From: Acidobacteriaceae bacterium
GTDB lineage: Bacteria; Acidobacteriota; Terriglobia; Terriglobales; Acidobacteriaceae
DNA: 31,021 nucleotides
Reading direction: 5' to 3'
Assembly: GCA_003162495.1 (NCBI GenBank)
Contig: PMOF01000299.1
Span: 1 to 31,021, forward strand
Part shown: piece by piece, positions 7,922 to 16,099 of the stretch
Position numbering within the stretch: the stretch's first letter is position 1
How the letters are laid out: each line of letters begins with the position of its first letter
Translations under genes and position numbers: made by a program
Notes under the pieces: generated by a model
Database searches by the model: none
What the model was told of the DNA's origin: nothing
What the model saw: the letters and a program-made list of their open reading frames with translations, nothing else

Positions 7922-8057
7922 GGATACCGATGCGCTGGTTTTTTTTTGCGCGCAGTCACAATCATAGCGGTTTGGTTGTTGGAGGAACCATCGAACTACC
8001 CGTCTTTCAGAATGATGCAGGCCGACCAGCGATGATTATGCCTTTTCGAGTAGAGGA

Positions 8058-8066
8058 GTTAAACTC
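8058..8066. promoter_or_regulatory. GTTAAACTC motif upstream of first VWFA-related gene
   Basis: GTTAAACTC lies within the near-perfect odd palindrome GAGTT-A-AACTC (8056-8066). The same nine bases recur upstream of the tandem paralogue at 9251-9259. It could be a shared operator or merely a remnant of the gene duplication. Confidence 0.25.
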
Positions 8067-8106
8067 TCTCCTTGGTACTGTCAGAAGTCAGGGGAGAACT
8101 CCAGCC

Positions 8107-9222
8107 ATGAGCAGGTCGCGCTTTGCGTACTTTCTTTTTCTTGCCGGTCTGCAGGCAGTGGTCTTCGCACAGCAGACTTCAGTTCCGCCGGACCCGACGC
8201 TCACTCACCGTCATGCGCCTCAGCCGGCTCCTTCGCCCAGTCGGGTCACTGCGGCTGGCAGCATCCATCTCGACGCAATGGTGAACGATGCCGCCGGCAA
8301 GCCCGTACCTGGCCTGGAACCGTCGGACTTCAAACTGCTCGACGACGGCCAACCGCGCAAGATTCTGTCCTTCCGCTCCTTTGACGGAATCACGGTTAAA
8401 CCCGACCCGGCGGTCCAGGTGATTCTGGTTATCGATACGGCCAACCTTCCTTTCCAGCAGGTATCCTTTGTCCGGCAGCAGATTGAGCAGTTTTTGCGCG
8501 AGAATGGCGGGCATCTCGCGCAGCCGGTCTCCATCATGCTGCTCACTGACGCAGGCTTGCGTATCCAGCCTCGACCTTCGGTGGACGGCAATGCGCTGGT
8601 CGGCGTGGTTCAGCAGATCAAGGGCAGCATGAGAACAATCGACACGGCCATGGGCGGGGAAGGCTTGCTGGAGCGCTTTCAGCGATCCGCCCGGGCAATG
8701 GAAACCATCGCCGAGAATGAAGCAACGAGATCAGGCAGAAAGTTGTTGATTTGGGTCGGTCCCGGATGGCCGATGCTGACGACTCCGGTGCTTGGCTATT
8801 ATTCCGAAAAGGACCAGCGGCGTTACTTCGACGGCATCGTCGAGCTTTCCACCAAACTGCGAGAGGCGCGCACGGTTGTGTATAGTGTGGCCCCCGGCAA
8901 CCTGGGCGCCGGCGGCACCGATCTCGACTACACGCGGCTCTATCAGGATTATTTGAAAGGGGTGAAGTCGGCCCAGCAGGCTGGTACCGGCAATTTGGCG
9001 CTTAAGGTGCTGGTGACGCAGACCGGCGGAAAGATCCTGGGACCGGATAACAACCTGGCCGCCCAGATCGATAGCTGCGTTGCGGACGCCAACGCTTTTT
9101 ACACCTTGTCCTTCGATCCACCGCGCGCGGAAAAACCCAATGAGTATCACGACCTGAAGGTGCAGGTAAGTCAGCCGGGACTCACCGTCCGCACCAACAC
9201 CGGCTATTACGACCAGCCGTAG
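8107..9222 (+). CDS. VWFA-related secreted protein (acidobacterial family), first copy
   Basis: From ATG 8107 the product is 371 residues with a signal peptide (MSRSRFAYFLFLAGLQAVVFAQQ). It has the family's short N-terminal domain (HLDAMVNDAAGKPVPGLEPSDFKLLDDGQPRK region) and then a von Willebrand A-like domain beginning VILVIDTANLP. The metal-site motif DxSxS is not kept (DTANL), so metal binding is doubtful. It ends YHDLKVQVSQPGLTV...GYYDQP. The frame is open from 7930, but that start gives no signal peptide; AGGGGAG lies about 11 bases before 8107. The function of this expanded acidobacterial family is unknown; extracellular or periplasmic adhesion is a guess. A paralogue follows 55 bases later. 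Confidence 0.85.
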   Translation: MSRSRFAYFLFLAGLQAVVFAQQTSVPPDPTLTHRHAPQPAPSPSRVTAAGSIHLDAMVNDAAGKPVPGLEPSDFKLLDDGQPRKILSFRSFDGITVKPDPAVQVILVIDTANLPFQQVSFVRQQIEQFLRENGGHLAQPVSIMLLTDAGLRIQPRPSVDGNALVGVVQQIKGSMRTIDTAMGGEGLLERFQRSARAMETIAENEATRSGRKLLIWVGPGWPMLTTPVLGYYSEKDQRRYFDGIVELSTKLREARTVVYSVAPGNLGAGGTDLDYTRLYQDYLKGVKSAQQAGTGNLALKVLVTQTGGKILGPDNNLAAQIDSCVADANAFYTLSFDPPRAEKPNEYHDLKVQVSQPGLTVRTNTGYYDQP

Positions 9223-9250
9223 ACTGCAGCGGCAAGAGCCGTTGAATTAA

Positions 9251-9259
9251 GTTAAACTC
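9251..9259. promoter_or_regulatory. GTTAAACTC motif upstream of second VWFA-related gene
   Basis: This is the second copy of the nine-base motif seen at 8058-8066, here 18 bases before the start codon rather than 40. One arm base differs from the palindromic form. Confidence 0.2.
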
Positions 9260-9277
9260 ACTGCAGGAAAAATCTCT

Positions 9278-10357
9278 ATGAGAATCTCACGCTGGACTTG
9301 CTTTTCTATCCTTGCTTGTTTCCTGGCAGTGATCCTTGCTCAGCAAAGCGCGCCTTCAGCGGTCGTTGCGCAGCCGCAATCCTCGTCGATAGCGACAGCC
9401 TCAATGCCAACACGCATCACTCTTGATGTGGTGGTGAATGATAAGGCAGGCAAATCGGTGGCCGAATTGGAGCCACCCGACTTCACACTTCTGGATAACA
9501 ACCAGCCCCGGAAGATTCTCAGCTTTCGCCGCACCGACGGACTTGTGGGCAGTAAATTCGATCCTCCCGTCGAAGTCGTTATCGTGTTGGACTCCGTCAA
9601 TATGCCCTATCAGGCTGTCACCTTGTTGCGGCTTCAATTGGAGAAGTTTCTGCGCCAGAACGGCGGCCGTCTTGCGCAGCCGGTTTCGATCCTGGCTTAT
9701 GGGAGCGACGGGCTGCGGGTGTTGCCTTTGCCCACCAAAGATGGCAACGCTCTGGCCGCGATGATGAATACCTCGGTGGGTACCGTGCGTGCGAGAGGAA
9801 CGGCGGCAGGAAGTTATGGTTTGGCAGAGCAGTTCACGGCTTCAGTCCAAACGCTGAAGGGGATCGCGGATAATTATGCGCGCAGGCCGGGAAGAAAGAT
9901 GATCGTCTGGCTCGGCAATGGCTGGCCGCTCCTGGACGGTCCTCAATTCACTTTGTCCACCGAAGTCAGGCAACGGCACTATGAAGATATTCTTGAAGTC
10001 TCAAAGAAGCTGCGCGAGGCTCGTATTGTGCTTTACGGTCTTTATACGCTGAACGCAGCGGACGATAGGCTTCTCTACGAGGCGTATCTGAAACCGGTGA
10101 AGGACTTTCGCAGGGCCGAAGCAGGGAACGTGTCGCTTCAGGTATTAGCGATGCAAACCGGCGGCCGGGTGCTGGAACCGAGCAATGATATAGCCGGCCA
10201 GATTAATAGTTGCGTTGCGGATATCGGCGCTTATTACACGCTCACCTTCGCTCCGCCTCCGGCCATGCAGACCAACGAGTACCACGATCTGAAGGTACAG
10301 GTTACTCAACCGGGGCTGACCACACGCACCAGCTCTGGCTATTACGACCAGCCGTAA
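9278..10357 (+). CDS. VWFA-related secreted protein (acidobacterial family), tandem paralogue
   Basis: This 359-residue protein parallels its upstream neighbour along its whole length: signal peptide (MRISRWTCFSILACFLAVILAQQ), a VNDKAGKSVAELEPPDFTLLD segment, VWA-like core starting VVIVLDSVNMP, CVADIGAYYTLTFAPP and the same GYYDQP end. DSVNM replaces the metal-site DxSxS, again degenerate. AGGA lies about 11 bases before ATG. The pair clearly arose by tandem duplication, with divergence greatest at the N-terminus and in the middle of the VWA domain. The pair is probably co-transcribed, though the 55-base gap could hold a second promoter. Confidence 0.87.
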   Translation: MRISRWTCFSILACFLAVILAQQSAPSAVVAQPQSSSIATASMPTRITLDVVVNDKAGKSVAELEPPDFTLLDNNQPRKILSFRRTDGLVGSKFDPPVEVVIVLDSVNMPYQAVTLLRLQLEKFLRQNGGRLAQPVSILAYGSDGLRVLPLPTKDGNALAAMMNTSVGTVRARGTAAGSYGLAEQFTASVQTLKGIADNYARRPGRKMIVWLGNGWPLLDGPQFTLSTEVRQRHYEDILEVSKKLREARIVLYGLYTLNAADDRLLYEAYLKPVKDFRRAEAGNVSLQVLAMQTGGRVLEPSNDIAGQINSCVADIGAYYTLTFAPPPAMQTNEYHDLKVQVTQPGLTTRTSSGYYDQP

Positions 10358-10377
10358 CTTAATTGCTCGAGTAAGGG

Positions 10378-10529
10378 GGAATGCCGGTCCGAGTTACCCA
10401 GGAAAAAACCCCGCACTCAACTTTGCTCTTGTTCATGTGCGCCGGATCTGGCTGGAATGGCTCTGTGACCTGGCCCGAGATTGGCGGCCGATGAATGGAA
10501 TGCCGGAAACCAGACGGGAACCTGGGTAA
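10378..10529. other. Inverted/direct repeat-bounded intergenic segment
   Basis: The gap between the VWFA-related pair and hrcA holds TTACCCAGG (10394-10402) facing CCTGGGTAA (10521-10529), and GGAATGCCGG repeated directly at 10378-10387 and 10497-10506. No gene is visible. It may be a decayed small mobile element or a structured leader. Confidence 0.3.
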
Positions 10530-10549
10530 TCGCAAAGGGCTGGTTCGGC

Positions 10550-10579
10550 TTGACAGGAGCCATGCAGAATCCATACCAT
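10550..10579 (+). promoter_or_regulatory. Candidate promoter of hrcA-grpE-dnaJ
   Basis: A perfect TTGACA is followed after 18 bases by TACCAT (4/6). It lies 147 bases upstream of the hrcA start. No CIRCE inverted repeat is seen near it. Confidence 0.45.
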
Positions 10580-10725
10580 TAGATGGGGATCCTTATTCTT
10601 TTCCATTCGTAAATGTAAGCAGTACAAAGGATTAGAGAAGTTGTTCGCGGTTCAGGCTGGGCCAATGCCCTGTTCTTTAGCGCCCGGCGGACCAGGATGG
10701 ATTCGAGAGATCGAGAGCAGGAAAA

Positions 10726-11856
10726 ATGCCAGATGCGCGCGTCAGTCCGCGGGAGCGGCTGGTGCTCACGACGATTATTGAGCTGTATATCGCAACCGGT
10801 GAGCCCGTAGCCTCGCAGGCTGTCGCTCAGTCCTTTGCCGACCGCGAGGGGCTTAGTTCCGCCACCGTGCGCAACGTGATGGCCACGCTGGGCGAGGCGG
10901 GCTTGCTGGAGCAACCGCACACATCCGCCGGCCGTGTTCCCACCGCCGCGGCATTCCGCTATTACGTGGAACAGATCACCCAGCCGGGTTCGCAACTGGG
11001 TCGCATGGCAGCAGGAGCGCAGCCAGCCAGCTCCCTGCCCCAAGGCTCCGCCAATATGAGTTCTTCGCCTTTGAGCGAGGTTCGCCGCGGACAGATTGAA
11101 GAACACTTCACCGGCGTCACCAGTTCCCATGACTATCTTGAACGCACCTCGCATGTGCTGGCGCTGATTTCCAGCGGCCTGGGGGTGGCTCTGGCAAGTT
11201 CTACCGCAGGCCAGGTACTGGAACACATCCACTTTTCGCGCCTCTCGACGGGCCGCGTGCTGGCTGTGCTGGTTACTCAGGCCGGCGCGGTGCAGGATCG
11301 GGTGCTGCAATTGGATCGCGACCTGGCGCATGTTGAGCTTGAAACCGCGGCGCGCTATTTGAACGAGAACTTCCGCGGCTGGCCGATCGACCGAATTCGC
11401 GCCGAGATTGCACGCCGGGTGGAGGTGGAGCGGGAAGCCTACCAGCAGATGTTGGCCTCGGTGGAGGAACTATGCCGCAAGGGCGCGCTGGCCGGGGATG
11501 AGGCCGGTCCCGCCATTTTTGTGGATGGAATGGCCAATCTGATCAGCGCCGAGCTGGACCGCGAGCGCCTGCGCCAGATGCTGCTGGCACTGGAGGCCAA
11601 GCAGCGGCTGGTGGAGCTTCTGACCGCCTATGTGGACGGACGCCAACAGGAGGTTCGCGTGGTGGTGGGTTTGGACGACGCTTCTCCGGCCATGCAGGAC
11701 CTGGTTCTGATCGGCGCTCCGGCACGGCTGGGCGGCGGCAACCTGGGCACGGTCGCCGTCATTGCCCCCACGCGCATCCAATATCAGGAGATGATCCAGG
11801 CGGTGAGGTACATAGCCCGCCTTTCCGAGCGCCTGCTGGAGGTTCCTGCGGATTAG
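10726..11856 (+). CDS. hrcA: Heat-inducible transcription repressor HrcA
   Basis: HrcA represses chaperone operons by binding the CIRCE element and needs GroEL to stay active. The 376-residue sequence has the N-terminal winged helix (SSATVRNVMATLGEAGLLEQPHTSAGRVPT, about residues 45-75), the VALASSTAGQVLEHIHF and FVDGMANLIS regions and the C-terminal VVVGLDD...LGTVAVIAPTRIQYQEMI typical of the family. AGGAAAA directly precedes ATG. It opens the hrcA-grpE-dnaJ cluster, as in many bacteria, but no CIRCE (TTAGCACTC-N9-GAGTGCTAA) is visible upstream, so autoregulation may use a divergent site or none. Confidence 0.95.
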   Translation: MPDARVSPRERLVLTTIIELYIATGEPVASQAVAQSFADREGLSSATVRNVMATLGEAGLLEQPHTSAGRVPTAAAFRYYVEQITQPGSQLGRMAAGAQPASSLPQGSANMSSSPLSEVRRGQIEEHFTGVTSSHDYLERTSHVLALISSGLGVALASSTAGQVLEHIHFSRLSTGRVLAVLVTQAGAVQDRVLQLDRDLAHVELETAARYLNENFRGWPIDRIRAEIARRVEVEREAYQQMLASVEELCRKGALAGDEAGPAIFVDGMANLISAELDRERLRQMLLALEAKQRLVELLTAYVDGRQQEVRVVVGLDDASPAMQDLVLIGAPARLGGGNLGTVAVIAPTRIQYQEMIQAVRYIARLSERLLEVPAD

Positions 11857-11944
11857 GCTTCTCCCGGCATTCTGAAGCCAGCATCGCAAACCGCAGGGAG
11901 CACGTCGGCCCTCGCGCCAATTATCATGGAATCAGGTCCATTTG

Positions 11945-12550
11945 ATGTTTCGGAGAAATCGCAGAGTTATGCCAGAACAGGAAACAGAGTTGAAAGAGTC
12001 GGATTCGGGGGATGTTGCACCCGGCGCCAAGGAAGAAATCCTCGCCGATGCGGAACAAATGCCGGCCAACGCCGAAGCTGTCCCAAGCCGCGCCGACTTC
12101 GACAAGTTGAAGGCAGAGCGCGATCAGTTGCTGGACCGCGTGGCTCGCCTGCAGGCCGAGTTTGAGAACGCCCGCAAGCGCGCAGAGCGGGAGCGGATCG
12201 ACTTTCGCGAGTACGCCACGGGGAGCGTAGTTGAACAGTTTCTGCCGGTGCTCGATAACTTCGAGCTGGCGCTCAAGTCCAAAGGCTCGGCGGAACAGTT
12301 GCGCTCCGGCGTGGAGCTGATTGTGAAGCAGATGGAAGAGATCCTGCGCCAGTTGCAGGTGAATCCAGTTTCCGCGGTCGGCGAGCCTTTCGATCCCCGT
12401 CTGCATGAAGCGCTCGGCTCGGTCGAGCGTCTCGACCTGCCCGACCAGCACGTGGCCGAGGAGGTTCGCCGCGGCTACCGGCTGCGCGAGCGGCTGTTGC
12501 GCCCAGCGCTGGTGCGCGTGGTATCCAACCCCAAGCAGACAAACGAATGA
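11945..12550 (+). CDS. grpE: Nucleotide exchange factor GrpE
   Basis: GrpE releases ADP from DnaK. The protein has an acidic N-terminal tail, a long helix (about residues 48-90, [18 protein letters not shown]), the [12 protein letters not shown] segment and the C-terminal beta-wing ([39 protein letters not shown]). Start choice is uncertain: ATG 11945 has AGG 8 bases upstream, ATG 11969 (MPEQETE) is the alternative, and a TTG at 11942 also fits. The stop overlaps the dnaJ start in ATGA, indicating translational coupling. Confidence 0.94.
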   Translation: MFRRNRRVMPEQETELKESDSGDVAPGAKEEILADAEQMPANAEAVPSRADFDKLKAERDQLLDRVARLQAEFENARKRAERERIDFREYATGSVVEQFLPVLDNFELALKSKGSAEQLRSGVELIVKQMEEILRQLQVNPVSAVGEPFDPRLHEALGSVERLDLPDQHVAEEVRRGYRLRERLLRPALVRVVSNPKQTNE

Positions 12551-13680
12551 GTGCAAGAGTGGCCAAAGCAGACTACTACGAGGTCCTTGGTGTCTCCCGC
12601 GAGGCCAGCGATCAGGAATTGAAGAGCGCTTATCGCAAGCTGGCGCTCAAGTTCCATCCCGACCGCAATCCTGGCAATCATGCAGCTGAGGAACAGTTCA
12701 AGAAGGCCAGCGAGGCCTACCAGGTGCTGAGCGACGCCGACAAGCGCGCCGCCTACGACCGCTACGGCCATGCCGGCCTGGGCGGGCAAGGCTCCGGCTT
12801 TGGCGGCGGACCCTTTGCCGGCGGCGTGGACATCGGCGACATTTTCGGCGATCTGTTCGGCGAGATGTTCAACGTGGGCGGCACCTCGCAGCGCGGCACG
12901 CGCCAGCAACGCGGAGACGACATCCGCTTTGACCTGACCATCGACTTCGAGGCCGCCATCTTCGGCACTGAAACCGAAGTCCGGCTCCGTCGCCTTGAGA
13001 CCTGCGCTACCTGCAGCGGCCGCGGCAGCGCCTCCGGCCGGGGTCCCACGGTCTGCGCGCAGTGCCAGGGTCGCGGCCAGATTCGCTATCAACAAGGCTT
13101 TTTCTCCGTGGCCCGCACTTGCAACGCCTGCGGTGGCGCCGGCTCCATCATCGGCGATCCCTGCCCCGCCTGTCGCGGCGCCATGCGCGTCCACGGCGAA
13201 CTGAAGCTCAACGTCAAAGTGCCCGCAGGGGTGGAGGACGGAACCCGCATCCGCTACGCCGGGGAAGGCGACGCGGGCCGCTCCGGCGGTCCCAGGGGCG
13301 ACCTCTACATTGTGCTCTCGGTGCGGGCGCACGACTTCTTCGAGCGCACCGGCAACGATCTGCATTGCGTGATTCCCATCAGCTTTCCGCAGGCAGCCCT
13401 GGGCGCAGAATTTGAGATCCCCGGTATCGACGGCCCGGTGATGCTCAAGATCCCCGAGGGCACGCAGAGCAGCCGCGAAATACACGTCCGCGGGCGCGGC
13501 GTTCCTTACCTGAATGACAAGGGCCGCGGCGATCTGATCGTGAAGGTGCTGGTGCAGATTCCCAAGAAACTCTCGCGCGCCCAGCGCGAACTGGTGAGCA
13601 AGCTGGCCGAGTCGCTGACCGTGGAGAACAAACCCGCCTCGCCTGGACTGCTGGAGAAGATGAAGGATTTGTTTAACTAG
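12547..13680 (+). CDS. dnaJ: Chaperone protein DnaJ
   Basis: DnaJ delivers unfolded clients to DnaK and stimulates its ATPase. The 377-residue type I protein has a J domain with H37-P38-D39, a G/F-rich linker ([12 protein letters not shown]), four CxxC zinc-finger repeats ([30 protein letters not shown]; the last lacks the final glycine) and the C-terminal substrate domain. It begins within the grpE stop codon (ATGA). The cluster lacks dnaK, which must be elsewhere. Confidence 0.96.
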   Translation: MSARVAKADYYEVLGVSREASDQELKSAYRKLALKFHPDRNPGNHAAEEQFKKASEAYQVLSDADKRAAYDRYGHAGLGGQGSGFGGGPFAGGVDIGDIFGDLFGEMFNVGGTSQRGTRQQRGDDIRFDLTIDFEAAIFGTETEVRLRRLETCATCSGRGSASGRGPTVCAQCQGRGQIRYQQGFFSVARTCNACGGAGSIIGDPCPACRGAMRVHGELKLNVKVPAGVEDGTRIRYAGEGDAGRSGGPRGDLYIVLSVRAHDFFERTGNDLHCVIPISFPQAALGAEFEIPGIDGPVMLKIPEGTQSSREIHVRGRGVPYLNDKGRGDLIVKVLVQIPKKLSRAQRELVSKLAESLTVENKPASPGLLEKMKDLFN

Positions 13681-13751
13681 GAACAGGGATCAGGGAACGG
13701 CCCGATAGCGAGATCAAGTTAGGTCAGAAACGGGAATTCCGCGCCCATCGT

Positions 13752-14171
13752 TCAGTTCTCCCACGGATTGATGACCGGAACGCCGGCAGCGCGGAATGGC
13801 GCGGTGTCGCGCGTGGCGACGGCGAAGCCATGCACGGCGGCGATGGCGGCGATCTGACAGTCGGCCATTGAGATGGGATAGCCCTTCGCTGCCGCGCGGC
13901 TTCCCAGGAGGGCGAATGCGATAGCGGCTTCCCGGTCGAAGGAGAGAAATCGGTTCGCAAAGAGCTTCATTTGCAGCGATTGTGCAGCAAGTTCCATGCC
14001 GCGCTTTCGCTTGCCCGCGGGAAGAAGAGCGATGCCGATCAGCACTTCCGACAGATTGACGGCGGTAAGGTAAAGCGTGTCGGGATCCTGCGCGTCGAGC
14101 CATCGAATGACAGCCGGATCGGCGCGCGGCTTCAACGGTTCCGAGATGACGTTGGTATCGAGAATGATCAT
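13752..14171 (-). CDS. PIN-domain toxin, FitB/VapC type
   Basis: From ATG 14171 the product is 139 residues starting MIILDTNVISEPLKP. The four PIN acidic residues are present: D5, E42 (LSEVLIG), D104 (SMADCQIAAIA) and D122 (TRDTAPF). PIN toxins are Mg-dependent ribonucleases, often cutting tRNA or rRNA, and are neutralised by the partner antitoxin. The start leaves 25 bases after the antitoxin stop; a longer TTG start at 14219 would overlap the antitoxin but is less typical for FitB. It converges on dnaJ. The intact active site suggests a functional toxin. Confidence 0.9.
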   Translation of the reverse strand: MIILDTNVISEPLKPRADPAVIRWLDAQDPDTLYLTAVNLSEVLIGIALLPAGKRKRGMELAAQSLQMKLFANRFLSFDREAAIAFALLGSRAAAKGYPISMADCQIAAIAAVHGFAVATRDTAPFRAAGVPVINPWEN

Positions 14172-14196
14172 GGCCGGCGGAATTGCTGAGAGCGCA

Positions 14197-14436
14197 TCAT
14201 TTGAATTCTGCTGGTTCAATGGGCCTGCGATCGCGCTTGTAATTGAGCTCTATGCCGCCATAGCGGCGGCCGAAGGCGGCTAGCTCGGACCCAATCATGA
14301 GTCGCGGCTTTGGCGAGACTGCCTCTTCTAAAATCACACGAATCTCGGCTTCTGTGCTGCGCCCGTTGTGTGCGGCGCGCACCTTGAGCGCGCGATGCGT
14401 CTTCTCGGGCAGGTTGCGAACGGTAACGGCAGCCAT
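14197..14436 (-). CDS. Ribbon-helix-helix antitoxin, FitA type
   Basis: The 79-residue protein starts MAAVTVRNLPEKTHRALKVRA and continues NGRSTEAEIRVILEEAV, the ribbon-helix-helix DNA-binding pattern of Neisseria FitA. The C-terminal part (about 45-79, with GRRYGGIELNYKRDRRP) should wrap the PIN toxin and insert an arginine into its active site, as in FitAB. It is first in a two-gene minus-strand operon. A perfect palindrome 43 bases upstream is the likely autoregulatory operator. Confidence 0.9.
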   Translation of the reverse strand: MAAVTVRNLPEKTHRALKVRAAHNGRSTEAEIRVILEEAVSPKPRLMIGSELAAFGRRYGGIELNYKRDRRPIEPAEFK

Positions 14437-14478
14437 GGCAGCTTGATTCCTTTCCTATCTGCTACCGATAGTATCATA

Positions 14479-14497
14479 TTGCTATCAGTGATAGCAA
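14479..14497 (-). promoter_or_regulatory. Palindromic operator of the toxin-antitoxin pair
   Basis: TTGCTATCA-G-TGATAGCAA is a perfect palindrome with 9-bp arms. A second pair of half-sites, CTATC and GATAG, lies between it and the antitoxin start. TATGAT on the minus strand next to the palindrome could be the -10 box, so the complex would block its own promoter. Confidence 0.65.
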
Positions 14498-14510
14498 CGA
14501 CAGTCAACCC

Positions 14511-16022
14511 TTACAGCGCCAGCCACGCGATGACCACCACTGCAAGGCCAATCAACTGGCTCATGCGATCGGTGAGGGCAAAGGTCACCGGGTCTTCGTC
14601 GAGTTCCCCTCGCGAGGCGAGCAGCCACACGCGATTGAGCCACAGAATCATCAGCGGAGTAATCAGCCACAGCAGTTTTGGCACGTGGTAGAGCTTCACC
14701 ACATCCGGCCCGCTGATATAAATGGCGAACACCACCACCGCAGCATACGCGCTGGCGGTGCCGAAGCCGCGCATCTGCGGCAAGTCCGCCAAGAGATAGC
14801 CGCGTCCGTTTCGGGGCGTTGTATTGCTGGCGCGGAGATTCTCCAGTTCGGTAAATCGCTTGACGATGGCCAGCGAAAGAAAAAGAAACATGGAGAAGCC
14901 GGCCAGCCAGTGAGAGATAGGCGTCTGCGTTGCCGCGCTGCCGGCCAGCAGGCGTAGGATGTACAAGCCGGAGAGCACCAGCACATCGACTAGCGCGATC
15001 CGCTTGAGATAAACAGAGTAGGTGAGCGAGGTGGCGAGATAAAGCAGCAGCCAAGCATAGAAGCCTCCGGGAAGTAAATGGCCGCCCAAAAGTCCCAGCA
15101 GGAGAAAAATTGTCGCTATGCCGATTCCGGTAAAGGCCTGCAGATCGCCCGAGGCAAAAGGTCGCAGGCGCTTGCGGGGATGACGGCGATCCGCGTCGAT
15201 ATCCAGAAGATCGTTCACAATGTAGGCCGCGGATGCGGTGAGCGAAAAGCAGCAAAAGGCCGCCAGCGCCGTGAGCAGCTTCCCCACGCTTAAGGCATGC
15301 GACAGCAGCAGGGGCACAAAGATGAGCAGATTTTTGGCCCACTGATGAAGGCGCACGGCGTTCAGCAGTGAAGCCAGTGGATGTCTGCGCTCTTGAAACC
15401 TGCGCGTGGGATGTATGCCGCGAGCACGGAGCCTCATGCGCAGCGCCAGGCTCGGGTTGGCCACCATGGCTTCCGTTGCCTGGGCCAGCAGCGGCAGATC
15501 GGGCGAGCTATTGCCGATGTAATCGAATGGCGCGGCGCCCAAATGGTTGCGCAAACCGGCCAGCTTCTTCGATCCGGTCAAGTTGGTGGCGCCGTCTGAT
15601 CCCAGAACTCCGCTGAAGATACCCAAATGAGCGGCAACGCGGCGCGCCAACTGCACGTCCGCGCCTGTGGCCAGATAGATCGCCCTGCCTTGCGCATGTT
15701 CCTGCTGAAGAAATCGCAACAATTCGTGGTTGTAGGGCAGATGCGCAACATCGAGGGAGACGGATTCGGTGACGATGGCCTTGAATGCAGCTTTGCCGTG
15801 AAGAAGATGCCCCGTCAGCCTGAACGCCAGCAAAGGGCGCGTGCGCAAGAGCGCCAGCAACGAATCAACGAGCGTATCCGACTTGACCAGTGTGCCGTCC
15901 AGGTCCACGCAGAGCGGCCGGAGCGCTTGGACGGGCGCTTCCGGCTCAGGAGCAGGGCTGGAGATGAACTGGGGCAATCGATCACCTGGTCGGGGCACCC
16001 CAAGTATACAGTTGCTCCGCAT
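14511..16022 (-). CDS. HAD hydrolase-UbiA prenyltransferase fusion (DPPR synthase-like)
   Basis: The protein (503 residues from ATG 16022) has an N-terminal HAD domain with motif I D40-L-D42-GT, motif II ATG, lysine in GSKKLAG and motif IV GNSSPDLPLL. The second half is a polytopic UbiA domain with NDLLDIDADRRHPRKRLRP and a later YSVYLKRIALVDVL. That first UbiA motif closely resembles decaprenyl-phosphate phosphoribosyltransferases of the arabinogalactan pathway, so the substrate may be a polyprenyl phosphate plus phosphoribosyl diphosphate, with the HAD part dephosphorylating the product; this is inference. A frame from TTG 16067 is also open. No strong ribosome site is visible at either start. 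Confidence 0.85.
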   Translation of the reverse strand: MRSNCILGVPRPGDRLPQFISSPAPEPEAPVQALRPLCVDLDGTLVKSDTLVDSLLALLRTRPLLAFRLTGHLLHGKAAFKAIVTESVSLDVAHLPYNHELLRFLQQEHAQGRAIYLATGADVQLARRVAAHLGIFSGVLGSDGATNLTGSKKLAGLRNHLGAAPFDYIGNSSPDLPLLAQATEAMVANPSLALRMRLRARGIHPTRRFQERRHPLASLLNAVRLHQWAKNLLIFVPLLLSHALSVGKLLTALAAFCCFSLTASAAYIVNDLLDIDADRRHPRKRLRPFASGDLQAFTGIGIATIFLLLGLLGGHLLPGGFYAWLLLYLATSLTYSVYLKRIALVDVLVLSGLYILRLLAGSAATQTPISHWLAGFSMFLFLSLAIVKRFTELENLRASNTTPRNGRGYLLADLPQMRGFGTASAYAAVVVFAIYISGPDVVKLYHVPKLLWLITPLMILWLNRVWLLASRGELDEDPVTFALTDRMSQLIGLAVVVIAWLAL

Positions 16023-16073
16023 CGAGCCAGAGACTGTTGACTTCCGGCGCCGCCAGGTGCGGCCCAAGAATTT

Positions 16074-16089
16074 GTTTGACGAATCAAAC
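16074..16089 (+). promoter_or_regulatory. Palindrome GTTTGA-CGAA-TCAAAC before the broken MarR gene
   Basis: A perfect 6-bp inverted repeat with a 4-base spacer ends 10 bases before the ATG of the MarR remnant. MarR proteins usually bind such sites to control their own operon. It also lies in the gap to the divergent HAD-UbiA gene. Confidence 0.5.
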
Positions 16090-16099
16090 CATTCACGCC

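Noticed and set aside
8056..8066. GAGTTAAACTC as a CIRCE-like HrcA site
   Set aside because: It lacks the TTAGCACTC/GAGTGCTAA arms and the nine-base spacer, and lies before an unrelated gene.
12475..13485. 336-codon frame opposite dnaJ
   Set aside because: Shadow of dnaJ; alanine/glycine-rich translation with no family.
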